This document shows, piece after piece, positions 26,801 through 34,137 of a stretch of 64,000 nucleotides of DNA. Both the position numbers and the translations under genes were made by a program. The DNA is taken from positions 124,001 through 188,000 of the forward strand of contig NZ_SSSM01000001.1 in the NCBI RefSeq assembly GCF_004801885.1. The letters run 5' to 3'. The stretch is from Naasia lichenicola (GTDB lineage: Bacteria; Actinomycetota; Actinomycetes; Actinomycetales; Microbacteriaceae). The stretch's first letter is position 1, and the number at the start of each line of letters is the position of its first letter. The notes under the pieces are model-generated. The model saw nothing but the letters and a program-made list of their open reading frames with translations, did not search any database and had not been told where the DNA came from.

Positions 26801-27412
26801 GTGACGACGACCGTGTATTCGGGCGGCCTCACCCTGCCCGGCGCGGGGGTGCCGCTCGGACGAGTGCCCTCGACCCTCATCTTCGGAGGCGTGGCGGCGG
26901 CCCTCGGCGCCGTCGCGATGCTGGCGACCAGCCGCACGGTGCCGCTCACCTTCGCCCTGCTGCCGACCATCGCCGTGCCGGTGCTGGCCTGGGCCGGGAT
27001 CGTCTGCACCGACCTGCTCACCCGCAACCGCGAGATCGATGGCCTCGCCCTGCTTCGCCGCGGCGGACAGTATCCCGACTACCGCATCCTCAACCTCGTC
27101 GGGCTGCTCGTGGTCACGGTCGTCGGTATCGGCTTCCTCGGCTCCGATGGCTTCGGCTTCGAGGGCTACCTGTGGCGCCTCGGCGGCATTGATCCTGCGG
27201 GTGATCTCGCGCGCAGCGACCTGGGTCTGCTCGGCGCCCTGGTGCTCGGCCTGATCGTTCCTCTGTTCGGCGCTCTGGGCGGCGGGCGGGTCAGCGGGCG
27301 GGTCAGCGGGCGGGGGACCGGGCAGGCGACCGCGCGAGGCAACGAGCGGGTCGCGCCGGCGCGGTCTCGCGGTCGCACCGGACTGCCCGCTCGCTCCCGC
27401 GCCCGTCGCTGA
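23843..27412 (+). CDS. Purine-cytosine permease-like (NCS1) transporter with giant disordered N-terminus
   Basis: A 1189-residue protein. Residues 1 to about 700 are low-complexity and rich in Pro, Ala, Thr and Ser, with repeats such as TPAPVTP and several TGSIP-like motifs (FAPTGSIPV near residue 36, NTGSIPINTGSVPIV near 600, DTGPITPIF near 655). Residues ~707-1160 form the membrane part, beginning FWLWFAPNASIVTLALGA, which resembles the start of NCS1 nucleobase transporters, with about twelve helices. The C-terminus is basic and repetitive (GRVSGRVSGRG). TACTAT-GTGCGA before the ATG indicates a leaderless start. Ordinary NCS1 proteins are about 400-500 residues, so the tail is an added cytoplasmic region. 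Substrate unknown. Confidence 0.8.
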   Translation: MADGRDERSAGGGTPASHDDDELASALQAQLDRFAPTGSIPVISAPAAPAPAAPAPVTPAPVARAESEPTGREPRARDAAAASPDAPQRPAWRAARTPVDVEPDDVTLPRADVPLPVPTTLTPAYGIPAVPGRGRRAAVPESPGDWPVPPANRWTPETPAGGLPMRPPRPTGGEQRLPSAPATPPPSPPSPPFSDSAAVENPTAGPLHGAPSFSSMPFGTGQGTRSPNTPPVSPPAAPTARPSYPSEDRTDAHADPADLDDDELQDSPPRFAQFNPPSLRMPPTAPTELPSQPSSHRHAAPTPELSDAEANWTAFLQESRPSRTPSGSVSGAPPAAPVTPPAGAPAFPPTGPMDRPVTGPNTTPTTGSTATPVTGPNGIAADSKAIERLERLMPLLASKQLDDSDYLAWESRLREAAHVDEDPAVGTASRPDERAVEGADASSESEASPRRPSGADSAPTWQVTQLPPSGSAVTPTPMTPTPTPITPVSVTPAAVTPPPITPIDPVPSTPVPYRRQNPSQPADPSFSGAPQPISPTPPPLDLPRQDLTFPPTSPTDVRVGPPSDFGEPMLAYPRLSSTGPVPRLDEELDDEYVYEPFETSNTGSIPINTGSVPIVTVVDPDLADDADDVWQPEEAVLHPGDYAPVAPPVRGQDTGPITPIFTPRLDEEAPLLLPNEVAKGRPAFSIEQPVVEPTPLEQRVGRATRMFWLWFAPNASIVTLALGASVVALGVSLRQALVAALVGTLIACLPLGITVLGAKRTGQPMAVASRATFGLVGNVVPAALQVGIRLAWAAVLLWLVGSSVSSIVLEAGWDIFVGPPIAAIVAVVLVAALGTAVATFGYWLLARVQLAVTGIAAISVALVIGFTAPLVDLSVALSRPDGSWPLLVGGAMAVLGVLATAWLASGGETARYQRTQTSGSATVAWAAFGGALPAVILVAWGALLAASSDAMSAGLAADPIAALADQMPIWFPVPLLFAVLASLIAGVTTTVYSGGLTLPGAGVPLGRVPSTLIFGGVAAALGAVAMLATSRTVPLTFALLPTIAVPVLAWAGIVCTDLLTRNREIDGLALLRRGGQYPDYRILNLVGLLVVTVVGIGFLGSDGFGFEGYLWRLGGIDPAGDLARSDLGLLGALVLGLIVPLFGALGGGRVSGRVSGRGTGQATARGNERVAPARSRGRTGLPARSRARR

Positions 27413-27437
27413 GGGACCGGCTCGATAGTCTGAGCGG

Positions 27438-28178
27438 GTGACAGTCACCGCGAGCCCCCACCTGCAGAAGCGACTCCTCGATCTTCAGGAGCTCGACACT
27501 CGGGCGCAGCGGCTGCGGCACCAGGAGAAGACCCTGCCCCAGCTCGCCGAGCTTGCCGCCGTCGGCAAAGAGGCCGAGGCCACCCGTCGGCAGCTCACGA
27601 TCGAGCGCGGCGTGCTCGAGGACATCCGCACCGAGCTGACCCGCATCGAGTCCGACGTCTCCCTGGTCGAAGCTCGCATGGCGCGCGACACCTCTCGGCT
27701 CGCCCAGGTGAGCAGTGCGAAGGACGCTCAGGGCCTCGAGCATGAGCTCGCCTCGCTCGGCCGGCGCCGATCCGATCTCGAGGACATCGAGCTGGCCGTC
27801 ATGGAGCGGGTGGAATCGCAGGAGGGCGCCGTCGCCGAGCTGAACTCCGCGGCGGCGGCCCATGCCGCCCGGATCGCGGCGCTCGAGGAGGAGCGCGACA
27901 GCGCGCTCGGACTGCTTCGCGACGAGCTCGCCGACATGACCGGCCGGCGCGAGCGCATCGCCGCCGAGCTGCCCGAGGATCTCCTCGGCCTGTACGAGCG
28001 CCAGCGCACCCGCTACGGCATCGGGGCGGCGCTGCTCACCCGTGGGGTGTCTGGGGGAAGCCAGCTCGCCCTCAACGCGTCCGAGCTCGCCGAGATCCGC
28101 CGTGCCGCGCCTGACGAGGTCGTCCTCGACCCCGAGAGCGGCTGCATCCTCATCCGCACCGAGGAGTCCGGGCTCTGA
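27438..28178 (+). CDS. Coiled-coil protein of the zinc-ribbon (CT398/CdsZ-like) family, degenerate ribbon
   Basis: A 246-residue protein. Residues 5 to about 180 are a long antiparallel coiled coil rich in Leu, Glu and Arg. The last ~55 residues correspond to the family's C-terminal zinc ribbon: YGIGAALLTRGVSGGSQLAL through APDEVVLDPESGCILIRTEESGL. As I recall, related proteins have two CxxC pairs here; in this protein only one cysteine remains (SGC), so zinc binding is unlikely. TAGTCT-GAGCGG before the GTG start suggests a leaderless mRNA. It lies just upstream of rnpB. Molecular role unknown. Confidence 0.85.
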   Translation: MTVTASPHLQKRLLDLQELDTRAQRLRHQEKTLPQLAELAAVGKEAEATRRQLTIERGVLEDIRTELTRIESDVSLVEARMARDTSRLAQVSSAKDAQGLEHELASLGRRRSDLEDIELAVMERVESQEGAVAELNSAAAAHAARIAALEEERDSALGLLRDELADMTGRRERIAAELPEDLLGLYERQRTRYGIGAALLTRGVSGGSQLALNASELAEIRRAAPDEVVLDPESGCILIRTEESGL

Positions 28179-28207
28179 CCGGTCGCCCTGCCCCTTCGCC
28201 CCGCTGC

Positions 28208-28292
28208 TTTCACGGATCAGGCGATTCCGCCGTTTCGCACACCGTTCAGGTGATTTTCGCCTGATCCGCGTTCGATCACCTGAACCGTGAAA
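28208..28292. repeat. Nested palindrome between zinc-ribbon gene and rnpB
   Basis: Outer arms TTTCACGGATCAGGCGAT and ATCACCTGAACCGTGAAA pair with two mismatches. Inside, GTTCAGGTGA and TCGCCTGATCC form a second hairpin, giving four alternating copies of TCAGGYGAT. The minus strand carries the core CGAAACGGCGGAATC seen in other gene-end hairpins. Probable terminator of the upstream gene. Confidence 0.65.
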
Positions 28293-28332
28293 ATGTGCCG
28301 CAGCGAGGCTTTGCGGATAGGGTGAACGCTCG

Positions 28333-28720
28333 AATGGGTCGGCAAGACGGTCGCGTCATCCTTCGCACCGCGTCGCAAGACGCAGGGCGCTGTGATGCCG
28401 AGGAACGTCCGGGCTCCGCAGAGCAGGGCGGTGGGTAACACCCACCCGGGGCAACCCGAGAGCAAGTGCAACAGAGAGCAGACCGCCACGTGCGCAAGCA
28501 CGGGGTAAGGGTGAAACGGTGGTGTAAGAGACCACCAGGGGCCTGGGTGATCAGGCTCGCTAGGTAAACCTCGCCCGGAGCAAGGTCAAGCAGGGAACGC
28601 TGAGGCGGCTCGCCGAGTTCCCGGGTAGACCGCTAGAGGGCTGCGGCAACGCAGTCCCGAGATAGATGACCGTCACCTGCGAAAGCAGGGACAGAACCCG
28701 GCGTAGCAGCCGGCCCATTC
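28333..28720 (+). ncRNA. rnpB: RNase P RNA, bacterial class A
   Basis: The catalytic RNA that matures tRNA 5' ends. Signature segments appear in order: GAGGAACGTCCGGGCTCC (conserved region I), GGTAAGGGTGAAACGGTG, GTAAGAGACCACCAG, AGGTAAACC and, near the 3' end, ACAGAACCCGGCG. The ends pair: TGGGTCGGC (28335-28343) with GCCGGCCCA (28709-28717) forms helix P1 with one G-U pair. Length about 390 nt is normal for class A. The exact termini are inferred from P1. The position downstream of the zinc-ribbon gene fits my recollection of related actinobacteria. Confidence 0.95.
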
Positions 28721-28724
28721 CTTT

Positions 28725-28780
28725 CCTGCGTTCCGGCTCGATTCCTGCGAGATTCCGCAGGAAGCGAGCCGGAACGCAGG
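28725..28780 (+). terminator. Long hairpin downstream of rnpB
   Basis: A 16-bp outer stem (CCTGCGTTCCGGCTCG / CGAGCCGGAACGCAGG) plus an inner TTCCTGCG / CGCAGGAA stem. It starts 8 nt after helix P1 closes. There is no U-tract, so termination would be by the strong stem alone. The arm sequence resembles the palindrome at 62661. Confidence 0.65.
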
Positions 28781-28800
28781 TACTCACGGACGGACTTCGG

Positions 28801-29604
28801 ATGACACGGATCGCCTGCCGGCAGCTCGCCCCCCGCGTCGGCGAGCCCCAGTCCGACCGTCTGCGGGCCACCGCCGCGATCGTGGATGCGCTCGAGTCGG
28901 GCGCCCAGGTGATCGTGCTCCCTGAGCTCGCCACCTCGGGCTACATGTTCGACAGCGTCGACGAGCTGCGCGCGGCCGCGGTGCCCGCATCCGACCCGCT
29001 CTTCGCCCTCTGGTCCGAGCTCGCGCGCCCGACCGACGCCGTCGTGATCGCGGGATTCGCGGAGCTCGCGGACGACGGCACCCTGTTCAACAGCGCGATC
29101 GTGGTGGATGGGTCCGGCGTGCGCGCGGTCTACCGGAAGACCCACCTGTGGGATCGGGAGAAGCTGTTCTTCGCCGTCGGAGCCGAGCTTCCGCCGATCC
29201 TCGACACGGCTGTCGGGCGGATCGGTGTGCTGATCTGCTACGACCTCGAGTTCCCCGAGCTGTCGCGGCACCTGGCGATCGCCGGAGCAGACCTGATCGC
29301 CGTGCCGACCAACTGGCCGCGGATGCCGAAGGTCGCCGGGGGAGTGCGCCCCGAAGTCGTCATCGCGATGGCCATGGCCCGGATCAATCGGGTCGCCATC
29401 GCCGCCTGCGATCGCAGCGGCGATGAGCGCGGCCAGCAGTGGAACCACGGGACCAGCATCATCGACCTCACCGGCGACATCGTCGCGGCAACGGAGGAAG
29501 AGGGCGGCACGGCGATCGCCGAGCTCGACCTCAGCCTGTCCCGCGACAAGCAGCACACCGCGCTGGCGCACGCGCTCGACGACCGGCGCACCGACCTCTA
29601 CTGA
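28801..29604 (+). CDS. Carbon-nitrogen hydrolase (nitrilase superfamily)
   Basis: A 267-residue amidase-type enzyme with a complete Glu-Lys-Cys triad: LPELATSG (Glu42), YRKTHLWD (Lys113) and ICYDLEFPE (Cys146). The length matches omega-amidase / N-carbamoyl-type branches; the exact amide substrate is unknown. The ATG at 28801 begins MTRIACRQLAP, the normal first strand; longer in-frame versions would extend into the rnpB 3' region. Convergent with ppgK, 30 nt away. Confidence 0.9.
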   Translation: MTRIACRQLAPRVGEPQSDRLRATAAIVDALESGAQVIVLPELATSGYMFDSVDELRAAAVPASDPLFALWSELARPTDAVVIAGFAELADDGTLFNSAIVVDGSGVRAVYRKTHLWDREKLFFAVGAELPPILDTAVGRIGVLICYDLEFPELSRHLAIAGADLIAVPTNWPRMPKVAGGVRPEVVIAMAMARINRVAIAACDRSGDERGQQWNHGTSIIDLTGDIVAATEEEGGTAIAELDLSLSRDKQHTALAHALDDRRTDLY

Positions 29605-29634
29605 GGTTTTCCGGATCCGCGCGAGAAGAGACGC

Positions 29635-30450
29635 CTAGGAGTCGGCGGGGCTCGCCTTGTCGATGAGGTCCTGAGCCTCATCGGTCACCCGGGTGCCCGC
29701 GCCGTGCGCGGCCAGGGATGCGGCACCGAGCAGACCCGCGTTGTTGCGCAGCTCCGCCGGCACGATCTTCGTCTTGAGATCGAGCAGGGGCAGGAAGTCC
29801 TTGTGGTGCTTCGAGACGCCGCCGCCGACGATGAACAGATCGGGGGTGAAGAGCGATTCGAGCTTGGAGTAGTACTTCTGCAGCCGGGCCGCCCACTGCT
29901 TCCAGCTCAGTCCCTCGTTCTCCTTGACGATGAACGAGGCCTGCTTCTCGTAGTCCTCGTAGCCGTCGAGCGCGATGTGGCCGAGCTCCGCGTTGGGCAC
30001 GAGCACGCCGTTGTAGATGATCGCCGAGCCGATGCCGGTGCCGAGGGTCGTCATCAGGATCAGACCCTTCCGATCCTTGGCCGCGCCGAACTGCGACTCC
30101 GCATAGCCGGCGGCATCCGCATCGTTCACGAAGGTGATGTCGCGACCCAGGGCGCTCTCGAACAGCTTCTCGGCGGCCAGGCCGATCCACGACTTGTCGA
30201 CGTTGGCCGCGGACATGGTGTGCCCGTGCTGGACCACGGCCGGGAAGCAGACCCCGACCGGGGTATCGGCCGCGACGCCGCCGAGCTTGCCGATCAGCGA
30301 GACGACGGTCTCGACGATGGCGTCGGGCTTGCCGCCCTTGGGGGTGTTCAGCTTGATGCGCTCGGTGGTCAGGGTTCCGGTGTCGAGATCGACCGCCGCG
30401 CCCTTGATGCCGGTTCCGCCGATGTCGATGCCGATGGCTGCAGTGCTCAC
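29635..30450 (-). CDS. ppgK: Polyphosphate glucokinase
   Basis: A 271-residue ROK-family kinase that phosphorylates glucose using polyphosphate (and usually ATP), an actinobacterial glycolytic entry enzyme. Visible motifs: phosphate loop IGIDIGGTGIKGA, catalytic VNDADAAGYAE, TLGTGIGSA and ELGHI. The KYYSKLESLFTPDLFIVGGGVSKHH segment is typical of PpgK rather than other ROK proteins. TAGGTT-GGAGCC precedes the GTG start, so translation is probably leaderless. It can supply glucose-6-phosphate from sugars released by the GH3 enzyme (inference). Confidence 0.93.
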   Translation of the reverse strand: MSTAAIGIDIGGTGIKGAAVDLDTGTLTTERIKLNTPKGGKPDAIVETVVSLIGKLGGVAADTPVGVCFPAVVQHGHTMSAANVDKSWIGLAAEKLFESALGRDITFVNDADAAGYAESQFGAAKDRKGLILMTTLGTGIGSAIIYNGVLVPNAELGHIALDGYEDYEKQASFIVKENEGLSWKQWAARLQKYYSKLESLFTPDLFIVGGGVSKHHKDFLPLLDLKTKIVPAELRNNAGLLGAASLAAHGAGTRVTDEAQDLIDKASPADS

Positions 30451-30536
30451 GGCTCCAACCTACCGGCCGCTGCGATCCGCTCCCTTCCGCCCAACGCATC
30501 TAGACACGTGACCCTCTGGTCACCTATGGTCGATGC

Positions 30537-30860
30537 ATGCCCGAGGACGACGATCTCGTGTTCAAGGCGCTGGCCGATCCGACTCGACGGAGCATCCTCG
30601 ACCGGCTCTTCCTCACGGACGGACTCTCGGTCTCGGAACTGGAACGAGAGCTGCCGATGAGCCGGTTCGGGGTCGCCAAGCACCTCCGCGTGCTCGAGGA
30701 GGCGAACCTGATCACCGTGCGGACCGTGGGGAGGGAGCGGCGCAGCCATCTCAACCGCATCCCGATCCGGCAGATCCACGACCGCTGGATCGACAAGTAC
30801 ACCGAGCCCGCGACCGCGGCGCTCGTCCGTCTCAAGCGACAGCTGGAGGAAGACTCATGA
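30537..30860 (+). CDS. ArsR-family transcriptional regulator
   Basis: A 107-residue winged-helix repressor: FKALADPTRRSILDRLF, the recognition-helix region SRFGVAKHLRVLEEANLI and the wing TVGRERRSHLN. It has no metal-binding CxC motif, so it belongs to the non-metal (SdpR-like) group commonly paired with AHSA1/SRPBCC proteins, as here. TATGGT-CGATGC precedes the ATG, a leaderless arrangement. It overlaps the next gene by 4 nt. Confidence 0.92.
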   Translation: MPEDDDLVFKALADPTRRSILDRLFLTDGLSVSELERELPMSRFGVAKHLRVLEEANLITVRTVGRERRSHLNRIPIRQIHDRWIDKYTEPATAALVRLKRQLEEDS

Positions 30861-31327
30861 GCGCTGCATCCCCGTCGGCGGCCGATTCGACCCAGATCCA
30901 CCGGATCTTCATCACGGCGTCACCCGAGGCGATCTGGGAGGCGATCACGTCGCCGCGCCTCAGCGCCCAGTACTTCTATGGGGCTCTCGTCGAGACGACG
31001 GGCGAGGTCGGGACCCCGTTCCGCTATCGATCGCCGGACGGGGCCGACCTGTGGGGCGACGAGGTGGTCCTTGAATCGCATCGCCCGACTCGCCTCGTCG
31101 TGGGATGGAGGTCCCTCTACGACCCGTCGCTGGCCGATGAGCCCACCAGCCGCGTCACCTGGGAGATCGAGGAGCTGCCCGAGGGCTTCTGCCAGCTGAC
31201 CCTCACCCATGACCGGTTGGAGAACTCGCCGCGCACCGCCGCCGACGTCGGCGGAGCGGGATGGATGCGGGTGCTGAGCGGCTTGAAGAGCGTGCTCGAG
31301 ACCGGCTCGGGCCTGCAGAAGCCCTGA
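30857..31327 (+). CDS. SRPBCC-fold protein (AHSA1-like)
   Basis: A 156-residue START/Bet v 1-type protein with a hydrophobic ligand cavity. Typical landmarks are ITASPEAIWEAITSPRLSAQYF at the start, GTPFRYRSPDG, RLVVGWRS and a long C-terminal helix (GWMRVLSGLKSVLETG). Coupled to the ArsR gene through ATGA, a very common pairing in actinobacteria. The ligand is unknown. Confidence 0.9.
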   Translation: MSAASPSAADSTQIHRIFITASPEAIWEAITSPRLSAQYFYGALVETTGEVGTPFRYRSPDGADLWGDEVVLESHRPTRLVVGWRSLYDPSLADEPTSRVTWEIEELPEGFCQLTLTHDRLENSPRTAADVGGAGWMRVLSGLKSVLETGSGLQKP

Positions 31328-31348
31328 CCCGGGCGGCGGCCCCGTCCT

Positions 31349-32215
31349 TCACACCAGGGTGAGGATCTCCGCGCCCGTCTCGGTGACGACGAGGGTGTGC
31401 TCGAACTGCGCGGTCAGCCCGCGATCCCGGGTGACGACGGTCCAGTCGTCGGCCCAGAGATCCCAGCGGGTCTCGCCGAAGGTCAGCATCGGCTCGATCG
31501 TGAACACCATGCCGGGCTCCATGATGAGCGCGTGCGCCGGAGCCGCGTCGTAGTGCGGGATGACCAGCCTCGAGTGGAACGTCGTGTGCACGCCGTGCCC
31601 GGTGTAGTCACGGACGACGCCGTAGCCGAACCGTCGCGCGTAGCTCTCGATGGCGCGGCCGATGACGTTGACCTGCCGCCCTGGAGCCACGGCCCTGATG
31701 CCGCGAGCGAGCGCCTCGCGCGTGCGTTCGATGAGCTGACGGGCGTCGTCGCCGATCGCGCCCACCGCGAACGTCCTGTTGAGATCGCCGTGCACCCCAC
31801 CGGTGAACGCGGTGATGTCGATATTGATGATGTCACCGTCTTCGAGCACGGTGTCGTCGGGGATGCCATGGCAGACGACCTCGTTGATCGAGGTGCAGAC
31901 CGACTTCGGGAACCCCCGATAGCCGAGCGTCGACGGGTACGCGCCGTGCTCGATCAGGAACTGATGGCCGATCGCGTCGAGCTCGTCCGTCGTCACGCCC
32001 GGACGGATGGCGGCGCCCACCACCTCTACCGCCTGTGCGGCGATCCGGCCGGCGATCCGGATGCGATCCACGGTGTCCGGGTTCATCACGTGGGGGCCGG
32101 TGTAGGGAGCCGGAGCCGGCCGTCCGACGTATTCCGGACGGGCGATGTCGGCGGGCACCTCTCGGAGGGGGCTGAGCGTTCCCGGCGTTAGACGTCCGTC
32201 GGAGGAGCGCGGCAT
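31349..32215 (-). CDS. map: Methionine aminopeptidase, type I
   Basis: A 288-residue dinuclear-metal peptidase that removes initiator methionine. Metal ligands are visible: the two Asp in [19 protein letters not shown], His in GHGVHTTFH, Glu in IEPMLTF and Glu in QFEHT. The N-terminal ~40 residues ([13 protein letters not shown]...RPEYVGRP) are the proline-rich extension typical of one actinobacterial paralogue. TAGGCT-GATCCT precedes the ATG at leaderless spacing. Convergent with the SRPBCC gene. Confidence 0.94.
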   Translation of the reverse strand: MPRSSDGRLTPGTLSPLREVPADIARPEYVGRPAPAPYTGPHVMNPDTVDRIRIAGRIAAQAVEVVGAAIRPGVTTDELDAIGHQFLIEHGAYPSTLGYRGFPKSVCTSINEVVCHGIPDDTVLEDGDIINIDITAFTGGVHGDLNRTFAVGAIGDDARQLIERTREALARGIRAVAPGRQVNVIGRAIESYARRFGYGVVRDYTGHGVHTTFHSRLVIPHYDAAPAHALIMEPGMVFTIEPMLTFGETRWDLWADDWTVVTRDRGLTAQFEHTLVVTETGAEILTLV

Positions 32216-32259
32216 AGGATCAGCCTAGAGGCGCCGGGACCGGGGCCGGAGAGGGCGCC

Positions 32260-32445
32260 ATGGCTGACATCGAGTACTGGTACAACACCCGCACCGGCGA
32301 GGTGGAGACGGGCAAGCAGTCCAATTCGCTCGACCTCGCAGGCCCGTTCGCCACCCCGGAGGAGGCCGCCAAGGCACCGGAGAAGATCAAGGCGAACAGC
32401 GAGAAGTGGGCGGCCGAAGAGGCTTCCGACTCCTGGAGGAGCTGA
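32260..32445 (+). CDS. Small SPOR-like protein
   Basis: A 61-residue cytoplasmic protein beginning MADIEYWYNTRTGEVETGKQS and containing GPFATPEEAAKAPEKIK, which resembles the short SPOR-like proteins found next to map in many actinobacteria. No catalytic residues. Divergent from map, 44 nt apart; a shared promoter region is likely. Function unknown. Confidence 0.75.
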   Translation: MADIEYWYNTRTGEVETGKQSNSLDLAGPFATPEEAAKAPEKIKANSEKWAAEEASDSWRS

Positions 32446-32480
32446 CCGCTTCGGGAGGTTCCACCCCGATGAGGCGGTGA

Positions 32481-32531
32481 GCGGCGCTCTGTCGGCGGTG
32501 CGCGGCGCTCTGTCGGCGGTGCGCGGCAGAC
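32481..32531 (+). repeat. 21-bp tandem direct repeat upstream of PPOX gene
   Basis: The unit GCGGCGCTCTGTCGGCGGTG(C) occurs at 32481-32501 and 32502-32522, followed by a partial third copy. It lies immediately upstream of the start at 32539, where the promoter should be. Confidence 0.8.
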
Positions 32532-32538
32532 TTCCCTC

Positions 32539-32994
32539 ATGGCAACGTGGCGAGAGATCGCGGTCGACGCACCCGGGTTCGCCGGGCGGGTGCACGAGCG
32601 GTTCTCGGCGGGCACCAACAAGACCATCGCGACGCTTCGGCGCGACGGGTCGCCGCGGATCAGCGGAACCGAGCTCGAGTTCGATGGCGAGCGGGTGACG
32701 CTCGGCATGATGCCCGGCTCACGAAAGCTCGCCGATGTCGAGCGCGATCCGCGAGTGGCCATCCACAGCCCGACCCTCGAACCGCCGAAGGAGGTGGGGG
32801 AGTGGCGGGGTGACGCGAAGCTCAGCGGCCGACTGCTCAGCATCGCGCCGCCGAATGCGGAACAGCCCGAGGGCGCCTACTTCGCTCTCGACATCCGCGA
32901 GGCGGTGCTCACCTTCGTCGATGCCGCCGAATCGCTGCTGATCGTCCAGTCGTGGGTCGACGGCAGAGGGTTCTCCGAGCTCCGGCGGAAGTGA
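32539..32994 (+). CDS. Pyridoxamine 5'-phosphate oxidase-fold protein
   Basis: A 151-residue split-barrel flavin- or F420-binding protein (PPOX family): KTIATLRRDGSPRISGTELEFDGERVTLGMM and a SRKLADVERDPRVAIH dimer-interface region. The C-terminus has an FVDAAESLLIVQSW segment. Cofactor and substrate cannot be told apart by motif; many short actinobacterial members use F420. CAGACT-TCCCTC precedes the ATG (leaderless spacing), just after a 21-bp tandem repeat. Confidence 0.85.
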   Translation: MATWREIAVDAPGFAGRVHERFSAGTNKTIATLRRDGSPRISGTELEFDGERVTLGMMPGSRKLADVERDPRVAIHSPTLEPPKEVGEWRGDAKLSGRLLSIAPPNAEQPEGAYFALDIREAVLTFVDAAESLLIVQSWVDGRGFSELRRK

Positions 32995-33089
32995 GCTGCC
33001 CGGTCCGGCCGAGATGTCTCCAATCGCCGCTATCCGGCGCTCAGAGCGGCGGTTCCCGTCATCCCGATGAGGGCTGCGCGGTGCAGCGC

Positions 33090-33968
33090 TCAGTCGTACT
33101 CGTGCTCCGCGGCGGGATAGGCGCCGGATGCCACGTCGTCGCGGAAGGCGGTGACCGCATCGGTCAGCACGCCCCGGAGGTCGGCGTACCGCTTGACGAA
33201 CTTCGGGTAGCGACCGCCGCTGAAGCCCGCGAAGTCGGTCCAGACCATGAGCTGCCCGCTCGTGTGCGGGCCCGCCCCCACGCTGATCGTGGGGATGGTC
33301 AGCGCTTCGGTCACCCGCTTGGCCGCACTGCTCGGGATCATCTCCAGCACCACCGAGAAGGCACCGGCCTCCTCGACGGCGAGGGCATCGGCCAAAAGGG
33401 CCTCCTCCTGGTCGCCACGACCCTGGATGACGTGCCCGCCGATCTGGTGCTCGCTCTGCGGAGTGAAGCCGATGTGCGCCATCACGGGGATCCCGGCGCC
33501 GACGATCCGACGGATCTGCTCGGCGCTGCGCACACCGCCCTCGAGCTTGACGGCGTGCGCACCCGTCTCCTTCATGAAGCGGAATGCGGTGGTCAGCGCC
33601 TGCTCGGGGCTCAGCTCGTAGGAGCCGAAGGGCATGTCGGCAATGACGAAGGCCCGCTTGGTGGCCGACGCGACGGCACGGGTGAGGGGGATGAGCTCGT
33701 CGACGGTGACCGGAACCGTGGAGTGGTAGCCGTAGACGACATTGCCGGCGGAGTCGCCGACCAGCAGGAAGTCGACCCCCGCCTCATCGAAGATGCGGGC
33801 GCTCAGCTGGTCGTAGCTGGTGAGTCCGACGATGGGGACCCCCGTGTCGCGAGCTCGCTGGAAGTGACGCTTGCGCACCCGCTTCAGCGGCTCGTCGGAG
33901 GACGCTGCAGAGCCTCCGTAGGGAGCGGTCTCGGCCGTTTCGCCGGTGGACGGCGACTGCTCTGTCAT
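33090..33968 (-). CDS. panB: 3-methyl-2-oxobutanoate hydroxymethyltransferase
   Basis: A 292-residue first enzyme of pantothenate synthesis, transferring a hydroxymethyl group from methylene-THF to ketoisovalerate. Motifs in order: LTSYDQLSARIFDEAGVDFLLVGDS, DMPFGSY, KLEGG, VMAHIGFTPQSEHQIGG (catalytic-loop region) and SVGAGPHTSGQ. An N-terminal ~30 residues are a disordered extension. TAGACT-TGCGGAC precedes the ATG, indicating leaderless transcription. No panC or panD is adjacent. Confidence 0.95.
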   Translation of the reverse strand: MTEQSPSTGETAETAPYGGSAASSDEPLKRVRKRHFQRARDTGVPIVGLTSYDQLSARIFDEAGVDFLLVGDSAGNVVYGYHSTVPVTVDELIPLTRAVASATKRAFVIADMPFGSYELSPEQALTTAFRFMKETGAHAVKLEGGVRSAEQIRRIVGAGIPVMAHIGFTPQSEHQIGGHVIQGRGDQEEALLADALAVEEAGAFSVVLEMIPSSAAKRVTEALTIPTISVGAGPHTSGQLMVWTDFAGFSGGRYPKFVKRYADLRGVLTDAVTAFRDDVASGAYPAAEHEYD

Positions 33969-34019
33969 GTCCGCAAGTCTATGGGCGGGGGTGGGATGCC
34001 CGGGGCTGGACGGACTCGG

Positions 34020-34125
34020 CCGGTCTCGAGACGCGCCGCAGACGGCGCTCCTCGACCAACGTCTGTGGTCGGGTCGTGCTCATGTGGTTGGTCGAGGAGG
34101 CGCGCCAGCGCCGTCTCGAGACCGG
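34020..34125. repeat. Long palindrome, GGTCGAG...GCGCCAGCGCC...TCGAGACC family
   Basis: Outer arms CCGGTCTCGAGAC (34020-34032) and GTCTCGAGACCGG (34113-34125). Inner arms GCGCTCCTCGACCAAC and GTTGGTCGAGGAGGCGC. A diverged copy lies at 52475. It fills the gap between panB and nadE. I recall very similar elements as abundant intergenic repeats in Microbacteriaceae. Confidence 0.75.
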
Positions 34126-34137
34126 TTGCCGAAGCGG

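Noticed and set aside
25184-27448. A 754-codon minus-strand frame opposite the large permease gene
   Set aside because: His/Arg/Asp-rich antisense frame without a recognisable fold or start signal.
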